Assembly: GCA_001404055.1 (NCBI GenBank)
Contig: CXTY01000015.1
Coordinates: 62,001-126,000, forward strand
Length of the DNA: 64,000 bases
Direction of reading: 5' to 3'
From: Roseibium album
GTDB taxonomy: Bacteria; Pseudomonadota; Alphaproteobacteria; Rhizobiales; Stappiaceae
Shown one piece after another: positions 1 through 8,766 of the stretch (positions are counted from its first letter, which is position 1; each line of letters opens with the position of its first letter). Under the pieces are notes generated by a model that was not told where the DNA came from, did not search any database, and saw only the letters and a program-made list of their open reading frames with translations. The position numbers and the translations under genes are program-made.

Positions 1-219
1 TCTATCTCCCGGGGCGTCATATCGACGTTCTAAAAACCGCCCGGTGAGATTGTTCAGTCACCACTTTGCCTTGTCAACTTGAATGCTGCGAACGACGCAA
101 GGCCGGTTGTGACCATCGAGCAACCCGAGTTTTGAAATCCAGAAGGCAATGATCATCCGGGGCGAAGTCTGTGGCATTTACCGCCGGGAGAAGGCAGAGA
201 CTGACGAAGCCCTGATGCA

Positions 220-235
220 CCTCCGACATCGGAGG
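220..235 (-). terminator. Possible hairpin downstream of the TPR gene
   Basis: A 6-bp perfect stem (CCTCCG/CGGAGG) with a 4-base loop lies just past the stop codon of the TPR gene on the minus strand. There is no clear T-run, so a terminator role is only suggested. The rest of 1-252 shows no convincing gene or RNA. Confidence 0.25.
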
Positions 236-252
236 CGCATCAAATTTGTGCC

Positions 253-1887
253 TCAAGCCGCCTTGGTGCGGCAGAGGCAGCTGGCCCGGATGGGTATGTC
301 CGCGCGTGCCACGGCCTGATCGAGCAACGATCTGACATGCGGAAGTTCCGCTGTCTCGCCGCGGCGTTGCAAGCATTCGTGTAGTCCGTGCAGCGCCCAC
401 ACGTTTCGAGGGTGATGACTGGGACGCGGCAATTTGCCGTCAAGGCCCAAGTCCGCACGATAGACGGCCTCGGCTTCCTCGTATTCGCCAGCATCCATCA
501 GAAGCGCACCCAACGCATGGCGCGTGGGCTGCGGCCAGGACCATGGCTCTTCGTACTCAAGGCTGTCGTCCAGTTCGACCGCCTTGCGAAGATGATCAAG
601 CCCATCTGCGCGACGACCGGCCTTGAAGGCGATCTCGCCGATCATCATTTCTTCAGCCACCGCAAGTACGTCACGTGCCTTATTGTTGAAAAGCATGCGC
701 GTATCGGGAACGTTGGCATAAGCCTCTGTGAAAAGTGCACCAATCGCTTCGGCTTCGGCATGACGGCCCAGGTTGGCCAGGGCCACTGCCTTGGCATAAT
801 AAATGAGCGCATTAGTGGTGACATAGAGTTCCTTGTCCTCCGGTTGGACAAGGTCGAGAATTTCTTCCCACATGCCGAAGCGGATATAGACATGCGGTGC
901 GGCTGCCACGAAGGTTTCAAAAATGTCCGGGTAGGAGCGCACCACTTCGTCCGGCACTTCGTCGCGCAGTCGCACAACCGCATCAACAGCAGCAGCCTTC
1001 TGGCCTAGAAACATCGCGCCATAGAATGCGAAATGCAGATTGTGGATGCGATAGAGCGCGTAGAAATTCGCCCCTCCCGCGTAGGCTTTGAACCCTTCAT
1101 CCACCTTGGCAGCAGCGAGGTTGCGATAGAGCACATTCTGGTACTCGCCGCACAGCACATCGATATGAGTAGCCATATGAACGAGATGTCCGGCGTCCGG
1201 TACAAGATCCTTCAGCCGGTCGCCGTGACGCAACGCGCGCTCAGGATGCGGCGACATTTCCATCAGGTGAATATACATGTGCAGGAGGCCGGGATGGTCC
1301 CACGCGCCGGGGATTTCGTCGAAGGCACGTTCCAGAACCGCCATTGCCTCAACCGTTGAAGCCTCCGGGTTCGGAACGCCTTTGCGGAAATCCCAGAGTT
1401 GCCATGCTGTTCGATTCATTAGCGCTTCGGCAAAAAAACAAGCGATATCCAGATCGTCCTTGTTGGCCTCGTAGACCGGCCTCATCGCCTCTGCGAAACC
1501 GTCGTTGAACGGCTGGTAATCTTCAATTTCGGGATCTGTAGGATAGCGCGATGCCAGCGCCTCCAAAAGTGCGCGTTCGACAGGTTTTGCTTCTTTGAGA
1601 GCCAGTCCTGCATTCAGCGCCTCGTGGGCACGGCCGAGAGCAGGTGCCTTCTCCTCCGGCGTAAATACTTCCCAGGGTTTGTTGTAATTCGGGCCTATCG
1701 CATAGGCTATGCCCCAGTGGGCCAACACACAGCCTGGATCGGCTGCCAAAACCTTCTCAAAACACACGATGGCTTCTTCGTGATTATAGGCAAAAAGCCA
1801 GACCAGGCCACGATCGAACCAGGTTTGCGCGGTTTCAACAGAACTTGCTGCGCGGCCGTAGGTACCGAGATCAAAATATTCCGACAT
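253..1887 (-). CDS. Tetratricopeptide repeat protein
   Basis: The 544-aa product is rich in alanine, leucine and aromatic residues in helical-pair patterns typical of TPRs. The clearest repeats are near residues 15-55 (WFDRGLVWLFAYNHEEAI) and close to the C-terminus (GEYEEAEAVYRADLG). It has no signal peptide or membrane segment, so it is probably cytosolic and mediates protein-protein contacts. The open frame continues upstream to 2046, but the ATG at 1887 follows GAGGGAG at good spacing, and the preceding residues look non-protein-like. The gene stands alone. No enzymatic function can be assigned. Confidence 0.8.
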   Translation of the reverse strand: MSEYFDLGTYGRAASSVETAQTWFDRGLVWLFAYNHEEAIVCFEKVLAADPGCVLAHWGIAYAIGPNYNKPWEVFTPEEKAPALGRAHEALNAGLALKEAKPVERALLEALASRYPTDPEIEDYQPFNDGFAEAMRPVYEANKDDLDIACFFAEALMNRTAWQLWDFRKGVPNPEASTVEAMAVLERAFDEIPGAWDHPGLLHMYIHLMEMSPHPERALRHGDRLKDLVPDAGHLVHMATHIDVLCGEYQNVLYRNLAAAKVDEGFKAYAGGANFYALYRIHNLHFAFYGAMFLGQKAAAVDAVVRLRDEVPDEVVRSYPDIFETFVAAAPHVYIRFGMWEEILDLVQPEDKELYVTTNALIYYAKAVALANLGRHAEAEAIGALFTEAYANVPDTRMLFNNKARDVLAVAEEMMIGEIAFKAGRRADGLDHLRKAVELDDSLEYEEPWSWPQPTRHALGALLMDAGEYEEAEAVYRADLGLDGKLPRPSHHPRNVWALHGLHECLQRRGETAELPHVRSLLDQAVARADIPIRASCLCRTKAA

Positions 1888-2153
1888 GAAGCGTACTCCC
1901 TCATCGAGCAACAACTTTACATGATTTTGCCGGTTGAGGCGGAGCAGATTACGCGAGCCCAAATCGGGCTGCTGCTGGCCTAGGCGCGTAGCGGCCAGAG
2001 CGCAATGGCATCGTCGTGCATCTGATCGCCGAACCCGTTTGACCAATCGCCCAAGTCCCTGGTGCGCAGGTATACTAACGTTTTGGTCGTGTCATTTCGA
2101 AAGATGCAACAGCCGAAGATAACAACCACCACATAATCAAGAATACAAAACCA

Positions 2154-2870
2154 TTATCCCACCCTGTCTCCAAAACCACTCCGTTCAAACTCCACAGGAC
2201 GGGAAATGGGAGCAGCAGCAGAAAGGGGAAACCATTTCCGAAAGCTTTTGCAGAGGGCGGTTTCGCCTGTTACCTGCAGGCGGTCTTCAGTGAGGGCGGC
2301 GGACATTGGATAGTCGCCCATCCAGACAGCGATCAAGTCACGGGATGATGCCGTGACAAAGACATTCACATCCTTGCCCGGATCCTGGTAGCACAAATCG
2401 ATGTCCGCACCGTCGTACACCAGCCACCATTGCCCAAACTCTTTGAGGTCCGGAAACAGAAAACACAAAACCGTTTCACCACCCGGCAGTTCATCGACGT
2501 TGATATTGCGCTGAATATCGAACATCAGGAACGTCACGTCCATGTCCTCGGCATCCATGTTGTCCCGCGCCCATCTCATACCCCACACGACGAGCGCCTC
2601 GACAACGGATGACAGTTCCTTGCCCGCAGGAGTCAGCCGGTATTCATGCCCTCTCTGGCCGCTCAGCTTGCGCTTAACGATCACACCATTTTCCTCAAGC
2701 TCCTTGAGCCTGGTGTTCAGAACTGTCGGTGAAATCCTTGGCAGCCCCCTTTGTAGCGTGGAAAACCGGCTGCTCCCCAAAAGAAGCTCTCGCACAATCA
2801 GGAGTGCCCAGGAATCGCCGAGTATTTCGGCGGATTTCGCTACAGGGCAGAACTGTCCGTATTTACGCAT
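2154..2870 (-). CDS. HxlR-family transcriptional regulator with C-terminal extension
   Basis: The 238-aa protein begins with a winged-helix HxlR domain (about residues 5-105). The hallmark Cys8 (QFCPVAKS) is followed by ILGDSWALLIVRELL and the PRISPTVLNTRLKELEENG recognition segment. HxlR proteins are often redox or aldehyde sensors using this N-terminal cysteine. Residues about 110-238 form an extra domain resembling the SCP2-like extension seen in longer HxlR proteins. The gene is divergent from the membrane-protein gene at 3020. A 23-bp palindrome lies between them, which suggests autoregulation and control of that neighbour. Confidence 0.88.
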   Translation of the reverse strand: MRKYGQFCPVAKSAEILGDSWALLIVRELLLGSSRFSTLQRGLPRISPTVLNTRLKELEENGVIVKRKLSGQRGHEYRLTPAGKELSSVVEALVVWGMRWARDNMDAEDMDVTFLMFDIQRNINVDELPGGETVLCFLFPDLKEFGQWWLVYDGADIDLCYQDPGKDVNVFVTASSRDLIAVWMGDYPMSAALTEDRLQVTGETALCKSFRKWFPLSAAAPISRPVEFERSGFGDRVG

Positions 2871-2907
2871 CGCGGCACCTCCAGGCCTCAGAATAAGAGT
2901 AATCCAG

Positions 2908-2930
2908 CTAACTACGCAATGAGTAGTTAG
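2908..2930. promoter_or_regulatory. Perfect inverted repeat, likely HxlR operator
   Basis: CTAACTAC and GTAGTTAG, each 8 bp, are exact reverse complements separated by 7 bases. The site lies about 40 bp upstream of the HxlR start and about 90 bp upstream of the divergent gene at 3020. HxlR regulators bind palindromes of this kind in divergent intergenic regions. Its assignment to this regulator is inferred from position and symmetry. Confidence 0.65.
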
Positions 2931-3019
2931 ATACTATGGCCCGCGCAGTATTTGTCCGACCATCTGCCGCCTAGATTTTCCTTGTCGCCGGAAGAAACCG
3001 GCAGAAGAAGGAGAAAAAC

Positions 3020-3448
3020 GTGGTGAAATTTTTGAAAAATATTCTGGAAATCTTCGGCGTCGTTTACCTGCGTTTTCGCATCGTGCCACGTCTCTGGTGC
3101 GTCTGGCTTGTCGCTGTGAATGCTGCCAGTCTCTTATTCATTGGCCATATCGAAGCACAGGTCGTGCTTGCCGCTACCGGCATCGCAGTCGTTATCCAGG
3201 CCTTGATCTATAACAAGACCGGTTTTACACGCATCCTCGGTAGTGCCCATATCCTGTGGGTGCCGATGTTTGCTTGGATGGCAACACGTCTGGAGACTAT
3301 CCAGGCAGATCCGATGCTCGCATTGTGGCTGACGGTTCTTTTTGTCACCAATGCTGTCTCGCTCATCATCGACGCAATCGACGCGGCTCGTTACTTTCGC
3401 GGTGAGCGGACACCCCACTACAGCTGGGCTGAGACGCAAACCGCTTGA
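3020..3448 (+). CDS. Small integral membrane protein, four predicted helices
   Basis: The 142-aa protein has about four hydrophobic segments, near residues 24-42, 47-65, 73-88 and 100-118, and polar ends. I do not recognise the family with certainty. The start is GTG at 3020 (followed by a second GTG codon), with an AAGGAGAAAA ribosome-binding site. It is divergent from the HxlR regulator and shares the palindrome at 2908-2930, so it is the most likely target of that regulator. No catalytic residues are evident. Confidence 0.75.
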   Translation: MVKFLKNILEIFGVVYLRFRIVPRLWCVWLVAVNAASLLFIGHIEAQVVLAATGIAVVIQALIYNKTGFTRILGSAHILWVPMFAWMATRLETIQADPMLALWLTVLFVTNAVSLIIDAIDAARYFRGERTPHYSWAETQTA

Positions 3449-3607
3449 AGGTTCAGGATCTCTGGAAGCGAGGAGGCTGTTTCTGGTTCAACCGTCTCCG
3501 GCAAAGCGAAAAGGGTTTTGCTTGCCAAAGCAGCCGCTCACTCACGAAACATTGAGGAAGGTTTCTCTTCTGCTTCGCTGCAAACTCGGAATTTGCCATA
3601 AACGCGC

Positions 3608-3613
3608 TATAAT
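3608..3613 (+). promoter_or_regulatory. Possible -10 element upstream of the Tat-exported protein gene
   Basis: A perfect TATAAT lies about 70 bp before the start at 3682. No good -35 hexamer is present at 16-18 bp, so the assignment is weak. Confidence 0.25.
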
Positions 3614-3681
3614 TTCGTATCTATGATGCCCAGAAATATTGGGATGATCAGGTACACCCGCGCCTGTTTGGAGAATTTGGC

Positions 3682-4182
3682 ATGACAACCGACTTGCTTA
3701 CCCGCCGTTCCTTGCTTGCCGCCAGCGGTGCAATTGGCGGGGCAGCCTTGGCGAGTGGGGTCTCCGGGCTGATTGTTCCTGCGAGTGCAAATGGCGTCGC
3801 GCCAACGCGGTCCATGCGGGGCGGGTCCAACAACTACCGGGCTGGAGCGCCGATTGTGAAAAGGATCGGCGGCGGAGGTTTCTGGATGTCAGGCACCGTA
3901 CGCCGTGCTGGTGATGGTGCACCGCTTGAGGGTCAGCGCATCCAGATCTGGGCTCATACCACCGAGGGCCATGAGCGTGAACAGCGAAGCCACGGGGCAA
4001 CGCTCACGGACGCAAACGGGGTATTCCGTCTCGAAATGCCGCAAATCGTGCCCGCCTTCGGACAGGCGCATGGCCACCTTGCCTATGACAGTGGCGAGTT
4101 TGAAACCGTCTTCCTGCGTCCGCTCATGTCGAGTTCAAGCGACACCAGCCTGGAAGCTCATTTTGTCCTTCAGCCTGCCTGA
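3682..4182 (+). CDS. Tat-exported intradiol ring-cleavage dioxygenase-like protein
   Basis: The 166-aa protein starts with a twin-arginine signal (TRRSLLAASG, residues 7-16) followed by an Ala/Gly-rich hydrophobic stretch to about residue 37. The mature part has the layout of the intradiol dioxygenase core: NNYRAGAP (Tyr52), GTVRRAGDGAPLEGQRIQIW, then QAHGH (His130, His132), which occupies the place of the usual HxH iron ligands. The second ligand tyrosine expected after the IW segment seems to be replaced by His97 (TEGHE). It is therefore a relative rather than a proven dioxygenase. It lies 20 bp upstream of a ferric-reductase-like membrane gene, and the two probably form an operon. Confidence 0.75.
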   Translation: MTTDLLTRRSLLAASGAIGGAALASGVSGLIVPASANGVAPTRSMRGGSNNYRAGAPIVKRIGGGGFWMSGTVRRAGDGAPLEGQRIQIWAHTTEGHEREQRSHGATLTDANGVFRLEMPQIVPAFGQAHGHLAYDSGEFETVFLRPLMSSSSDTSLEAHFVLQPA

Positions 4183-4202
4183 CTGCGTTGGATTTTAGAG
4201 AT

Positions 4203-4814
4203 ATGCACCGGGCCCGCTCAATCCTGATTTGGGTTGTTCTTACGACTGCTATTGCCGTGCCGATCATAGCCGCAGCAGCAAGCCCGCTGCTCGCATGGCG
4301 CCAACCGATCTATATTGCCGCCGGGTTTGCAGGCGTTGTCGCAATGGCTCTGCTCCTCGTTCAACCCTTGCTCGTGGGCGGATATCTACCGGGCCTCTCC
4401 GGTCTGCGCGGGCGTCGCATCCATCGCTGGATCGGTGGCCTGCTGGTCGCGGCAGTTGTGGTTCATGTGGCGGGGCTCTGGATCACAAGTCCGCCGGATG
4501 TCATCGACGCGCTTACCTTCACATCGCCAACACCGTTTTCCGCCTGGGGCGTGATCGCCATGTGGGCCCTCTTCGGGGCAGCACTTCTGGCCACATTACG
4601 CCGCAAATTACATTTGCGACCACGCACATGGCGTCTCGCTCATACGTCCCTGGTGGCGGTGACCGTCACAGGAAGTGTGGTCCATGCCTTGCTGATCGAG
4701 GGAACGATGGAAACGGCGTCGAAAGTAGGCCTGTGCACACTGGTCATTGCGGCGACCGTGAAGGTCGTGGCGGACTTGCGCGTGTGGACCATACGGTCGC
4801 GGCGTGGGGCGTGA
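4203..4814 (+). CDS. Ferric reductase-like transmembrane protein
   Basis: The 203-aa protein has about six hydrophobic helices. Paired histidines in the central helices (RRIHRWIGGLL, VVVHVAGLW, WRLAHTSL, GSVVHALL) fit haem ligation in the ferric-reductase/YedZ-like superfamily. No FAD or NAD(P) domain is present, so electrons would have to come from or go to a partner. An in-frame TTG at 4188 would add five residues. The ATG at 4203 is chosen because codon quality is better, although neither has a strong ribosome-binding site. It is coupled to the upstream Tat-exported gene, a possible redox partner. Confidence 0.75.
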   Translation: MHRARSILIWVVLTTAIAVPIIAAAASPLLAWRQPIYIAAGFAGVVAMALLLVQPLLVGGYLPGLSGLRGRRIHRWIGGLLVAAVVVHVAGLWITSPPDVIDALTFTSPTPFSAWGVIAMWALFGAALLATLRRKLHLRPRTWRLAHTSLVAVTVTGSVVHALLIEGTMETASKVGLCTLVIAATVKVVADLRVWTIRSRRGA

Positions 4815-4856
4815 TGACTCAATCTGAATGCGCAGGCCTTTCAGCAGCAGTCTTCG

Positions 4857-5327
4857 TCAGCGGTATTTGGCAGCGGTGATGAACTCTCCAAACGTCTCGC
4901 ACCAGACGAGAACGGTCGTGTAGTTTTCCACGTCAACACCTTCCGGCACATCAAGCAGGAAGCCTTCGAATGATTTGACATCACCGATCAGTGCCGAGGT
5001 TTCCTTCAAGGGCAGAAAGGCGTCTTCATGCTCGACAAATTCACTGACGAGATAGACCTTGTAATCCGGCCCCGGAGCAAGGCTTCCCTGATGGGTGATC
5101 TTGGTTGGTGAAACGCTGACCTTGCCCTCTCCCCAGTGAAGGAAATCGCTGCCTTCGAGATCTCGGGTGAATTCGGCTGTATAAAGCGCATCTTTCGCCT
5201 GTTGTTGAAGCATCGCTGCATCCGGGGGTTTCGGGGCGATCAAAATGGGCAGGAAGTAAACGCCCAACGCGAAGCCAACGGCAAGCGCTGCTCCATGGGA
5301 GATAAGCAACGCAACAAATCGGATCAT
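4857..5327 (-). CDS. DM13-domain protein with N-terminal membrane anchor
   Basis: The 156-aa protein has an N-terminal hydrophobic segment (about residues 4-30) acting as a signal anchor. A DM13-type domain follows (about 50-153), with FLHWGEGKVSV, the GPDYKVYLV strand and the terminal VLVWCETFGEFITAA motif containing the conserved cysteine. DM13 domains are thought to be extracytoplasmic redox or electron-transfer modules. The gene lies downstream of, and in the same direction as, the papain-fold gene at 5459. The 131-bp gap leaves it unclear whether they are co-transcribed. Confidence 0.8.
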   Translation of the reverse strand: MIRFVALLISHGAALAVGFALGVYFLPILIAPKPPDAAMLQQQAKDALYTAEFTRDLEGSDFLHWGEGKVSVSPTKITHQGSLAPGPDYKVYLVSEFVEHEDAFLPLKETSALIGDVKSFEGFLLDVPEGVDVENYTTVLVWCETFGEFITAAKYR

Positions 5328-5458
5328 GAGTGTTCTCTCAATTATCAGGATTGAGTTTCTTCAATTGCCATGAGGCAACCCTTGAGAGAATTAGTATCAA
5401 TCCAGCTTTTGGAGGGCAAGAAAGCGGCTTGAAAGGTGGCTCCACCCAAGAGCTCCTC

Positions 5459-6298
5459 TCAATACCAGAACCCTTCCCGTCGCCAAATGGTAAAGTGACC
5501 CCGGACGGGTGGCAGCGGGGAACCGCCCAGGATAGTGAATTCCCGTCCGCCCTTGATACCCTTGCCATTGGTCTGTTTCAGGGTGACATATTCGTTGCAC
5601 TGGGGGCCGCCGCTGGAACTCTGGCACATGTCGATACGTGCGCTCTTGTCGTCGATCTGTTCCCAGACCCAATCGATCAGCGCCACGTGGCCATTCCAGA
5701 CCATGAAGTCGAGCGGCTTGACGTCCTTGATATCGTCAACGTTGATCTTGCAGACCTGCTCCGGATAGCGCTTCGGCGCGACACCGTGATACTTGTCCCA
5801 CTCGCCCGTATAGATCAGGAAATTTGCGACAAAGCCAATGCAGTCCATGCCGAAGAAACGATCCTGGACCATCTCCTGCAGCGCGGCACGGTCCGACATC
5901 TTGTCGAAATAGATCTTTTTGATCTTTCCCTTTTCCTCGACGTCCTTTGAACCGTCCTTCTCGGCCCGGCCACAGACCTCGACCTTATATTTATCAAGAA
6001 GATCCTTGTTCTTCAGCATGAAGTTCCAGATCTTGACGAAGGTCTTGTCATTGCCCTGGCCTTTCAGGGCAAGGTCGATCGCGCTGCCGCCAACAAGCTG
6101 GTTCAGGTTTTGCCCGTGGGCGTCCTTGATCCAGCGAAAGTTCTTGTAAAAACTGTGCGCGCTGTCATTGCCGCCGTTGCCCCGATCCTTGCACAGATAC
6201 TGGCTGAGCTTGACCGGTCCGGCGCTAGTCTGAAGACCCGGTTTGGTAAGAAGATCCACGTAATGATACGGCAGGAAAAAAGACTCGGCCACGTTCAC
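5459..6298 (-). CDS. NlpC/P60-like (papain-fold) protein of unknown function
   Basis: The 279-aa protein starts at a GTG after GGAGAG. It has no signal peptide or membrane helix. Residues 152-157 read DCIGFV, the catalytic cysteine motif of NlpC/P60 and related amidases (Cys153). Residues 203-207 read GHVAL, the usual catalytic histidine strand (His204). The N-terminal 140 residues match nothing I recognise. Members of this fold cut peptidoglycan peptides or act as transferases. The lack of export signals is odd for a wall enzyme and leaves open a toxin or effector role, or a role as an intracellular amidase. No obvious immunity gene adjoins it. The call rests on two short motifs. Confidence 0.6.
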   Translation of the reverse strand: MNVAESFFLPYHYVDLLTKPGLQTSAGPVKLSQYLCKDRGNGGNDSAHSFYKNFRWIKDAHGQNLNQLVGGSAIDLALKGQGNDKTFVKIWNFMLKNKDLLDKYKVEVCGRAEKDGSKDVEEKGKIKKIYFDKMSDRAALQEMVQDRFFGMDCIGFVANFLIYTGEWDKYHGVAPKRYPEQVCKINVDDIKDVKPLDFMVWNGHVALIDWVWEQIDDKSARIDMCQSSSGGPQCNEYVTLKQTNGKGIKGGREFTILGGSPLPPVRGHFTIWRREGFWY

Positions 6299-6770
6299 TC
6301 TCCTTCAATTGGCTAATTTCAAATTGTCTTAAGTACTCTCAATAGGTCCTTGGTACGGGCCCTGACACTGGGTGTCTGCGGGTCACCGCCCTGCGATCCC
6401 AGATTGCAATGAGCGTGGGGGACCCGTCTGTTTCGCAAATCACACATTTCTGTCTTTTTCAGGCCTGCCGGTTCGGCTGCCATAGCCCTTTCGATCCGTT
6501 GCTTTCCCGCCGCATTGGCTTTGAACCGAGGTTTTTGGCAGGGACTTGATGTATAGTCCGGCTCAGGTCCGGAACGGCAGATTGCACGTTGACATCGCTT
6601 GCCGGAGAATACGCTACTTAGATTTCTGAAACTGTGTCGATTGCTGCCCGGTACTTGATAGCCTACTGTTCTACCTTCGGCTTTGAATGCCGACTTCACC
6701 ACCTTTGCTCGCGACGCTCATGGAAAAGGATGCGGGCCTGCAGATGTGCTCAATCTGAGGGAGCAAAATC
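6299..6770. other. Intergenic region between the papain-fold gene and phoX
   Basis: These 472 bp separate two divergent genes and should hold both promoters. A 127-aa open frame on the minus strand (6319-6702) is Arg/Cys-rich with no family resemblance and no good ribosome-binding site, so it is not called. I looked for paired CTGTCAT-like Pho-box repeats before phoX and found none that were convincing. Confidence 0.5.
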
Positions 6771-8669
6771 ATGACAAAAAATGAATTTGATGAGCGGTCT
6801 TTCGACGAGTTTGATGAGGAAATCAATCCACCGCCCGAGGTGACGGATTTCGACAAAGTGGTAGACGAAGCACTGTCACGGCGCGGCTTTCTCGGCGGTG
6901 TCATGGCCTTTGGCGCAGGCTCTTTTGTCTTAGGCACATCGGCTTTCACCGCTGGCGAAGCTGCGGCCCAGGGATCCCGTCTGGGGTTCACCCAGGTTCC
7001 GGCCAATGCGATGGATACCATCACGGTGCCTGACGGATATTCCAGTCAGGTTGTGGTGCGCTGGGGCGACCCAATGTTCTCTGGCGTGGCAGATTTTGAT
7101 CATGCAACGCGCGGTACAGGTGAAAGTCAGGCCGGGTCCTATGGCGACAATATCGACGGCATGTCCCTTTTCGAACTGGGCGACGCGTCTGTTCTGGTCA
7201 ACAACAATGAATATACCAACCGCAAGGTCATCTGGGGAAACCGGCCCGAGGGCAAGGCAGAGACCGACGACGACGTGCTGAAAGGCATGATGGCCCATGG
7301 CGTAACTGTCATAGAAATCGCCAAAGGGCCTGACGGCTGGGCCATGGTCAAGGACAGCAAATATAATCGCCGCATTACGCCTGACACCGAGATGGAGATC
7401 ACCGGTCCGGCCGCCGGTCATGCCTTGATGCAGACCGAAGCGGACCCCTCGGGCACACTTTGCAAAGGCACCTGGAACAACTGCGGCAACGGACGCACGC
7501 CATGGGGAACCTACCTGGCCTGCGAGGAAAACTTCAACGGCTATTACTCTTCATCCAATCCAGATATCGAACGGACTGCCGGGCAGAAACGCTATGGCGT
7601 CAACGTCGAAGATTGGGGTTACGGCTGGGCGAAGATAGACGACCGTTTCGATATTGCGAAACACCCCAATGAATCCAATCGAAATGGCTGGGTGGTCGAA
7701 ATTGACCCTTCAGATCCGAATTCCACTCCGAAAAAACGGACGGCGCTTGGACGTTTCAAACACGAAAATGCCGAAGTGGTGGTCAATGGCGACGGACACA
7801 TCGTCGTTTACTTGGGTGACGATGAGCGCGGTGAATTTCTTTACCGCTTCATCTCTGATGGCGTTTACGCCGAGGGGGCCGACAATTCGGACCTGCTGGC
7901 AGAAGGTACGCTCTACGCCGCGAAATTTCACCCCGATGGCACTGGCAAATGGCTGGCACTGACGCCTGAAACCACCAACATGGCTTCGCCTGCCGAGGTT
8001 GTAATTCACGCAAGGATAGCTGCCTCGACCGTCGGCGCCACAACCATGGATCGGCCGGAATGGGTTGCAGCAAATCCGAAGAAGGCCGAGGTCTATTGCG
8101 CCCTGACTAACAACAAGAACCGCACGATCAAGACCAACGCAGGTGGTGATGCAACACCGGCAATGGGCCCCAATCCGCGTGCCGAAAATCACTATGGCCA
8201 GATTGTTCGCTGGTGGCCGGCAGGTGGTAATCACACAAGTGACAGCTTCACCTGGGACCTGTTTGCGCTTGCCGGAAATCCGACAGTTCATCAAGATGCC
8301 TATGGTGGGTCGGTGAACATCAATGACGGCAACATGTTCAATTCACCGGACGGGCTGTTCTTTGACACCAAAGGCCTGCTTTGGATCCAGACCGACGGCA
8401 ACTATTCAAACGAAGGCGATTTCGCAGGCCATGGCAACAACCAGATGCTGGTTGGCGATCCGGCAACCGGTGAAATCAAACGTTTCCTCGTTGGTCCGAA
8501 CGAATGCGAAGTAACGGGGGCAGCCATGTCCAGCAACGGCAAGACGCTTTTTGTCGGGATCCAACATCCAGGTGAACGCGGCAATTCGCATTGGCCGGAA
8601 GGCGGTGACAGCGTTCCGCGTTCAGCTGTTATTGCCATAACGCGTGACGACGGCCGTCCGCTTGGCTGA
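6771..8669 (+). CDS. phoX: PhoX-family alkaline phosphatase (DUF839)
   Basis: The 632-aa protein has an acidic N-terminal leader, then a twin-arginine signal (SRRGFLGG, residues 36-43) ending near AAAQ, so it is exported folded to the periplasm. The rest matches the PhoX beta-propeller family in length and motifs (GTWNNCGNGRTPWGTYLACEE; DGLFFDTKGLLWIQTDG; GEFLYRFISD). PhoX enzymes are calcium/iron phosphatases that release phosphate from esters. The start ATG is preceded by GAGGGAGCAAAATC. A strong inverted repeat follows the stop. The neighbouring hemerythrin gene converges on it. Confidence 0.9.
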   Translation: MTKNEFDERSFDEFDEEINPPPEVTDFDKVVDEALSRRGFLGGVMAFGAGSFVLGTSAFTAGEAAAQGSRLGFTQVPANAMDTITVPDGYSSQVVVRWGDPMFSGVADFDHATRGTGESQAGSYGDNIDGMSLFELGDASVLVNNNEYTNRKVIWGNRPEGKAETDDDVLKGMMAHGVTVIEIAKGPDGWAMVKDSKYNRRITPDTEMEITGPAAGHALMQTEADPSGTLCKGTWNNCGNGRTPWGTYLACEENFNGYYSSSNPDIERTAGQKRYGVNVEDWGYGWAKIDDRFDIAKHPNESNRNGWVVEIDPSDPNSTPKKRTALGRFKHENAEVVVNGDGHIVVYLGDDERGEFLYRFISDGVYAEGADNSDLLAEGTLYAAKFHPDGTGKWLALTPETTNMASPAEVVIHARIAASTVGATTMDRPEWVAANPKKAEVYCALTNNKNRTIKTNAGGDATPAMGPNPRAENHYGQIVRWWPAGGNHTSDSFTWDLFALAGNPTVHQDAYGGSVNINDGNMFNSPDGLFFDTKGLLWIQTDGNYSNEGDFAGHGNNQMLVGDPATGEIKRFLVGPNECEVTGAAMSSNGKTLFVGIQHPGERGNSHWPEGGDSVPRSAVIAITRDDGRPLG

Positions 8670-8678
8670 TTAGGAAAA

Positions 8679-8710
8679 CGCCCCGGCGCAGAATTTTCTG
8701 CACCGGGGCG
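8679..8710. terminator. Bidirectional hairpin between phoX and the hemerythrin gene
   Basis: A 13-bp stem (CGCCCCGGCGCAG against CTGCACCGGGGCG, one mismatch) with a 6-base AATTTT loop lies between two convergent genes. Only short T-stretches flank it. It probably ends transcription from both sides. Confidence 0.65.
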
Positions 8711-8766
8711 ATACACAGTCACATTCATTTTCACATATGTGCCCGATCAACATTTGCTGATTGGCA

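Noticed and set aside
388..1008. 206-aa frame antisense to the TPR gene
   Set aside because: The minus-strand TPR frame is real. This one has no domain or good ribosome-binding site.
6319..6702. 127-aa open frame on the minus strand upstream of phoX
   Set aside because: No ribosome-binding site, Arg/Cys-rich composition and no family resemblance. It is probably a chance frame in the intergenic region.
6660..6770. Pho box upstream of phoX
   Set aside because: No pair of CTGTCAT-like repeats at the expected spacing could be found.
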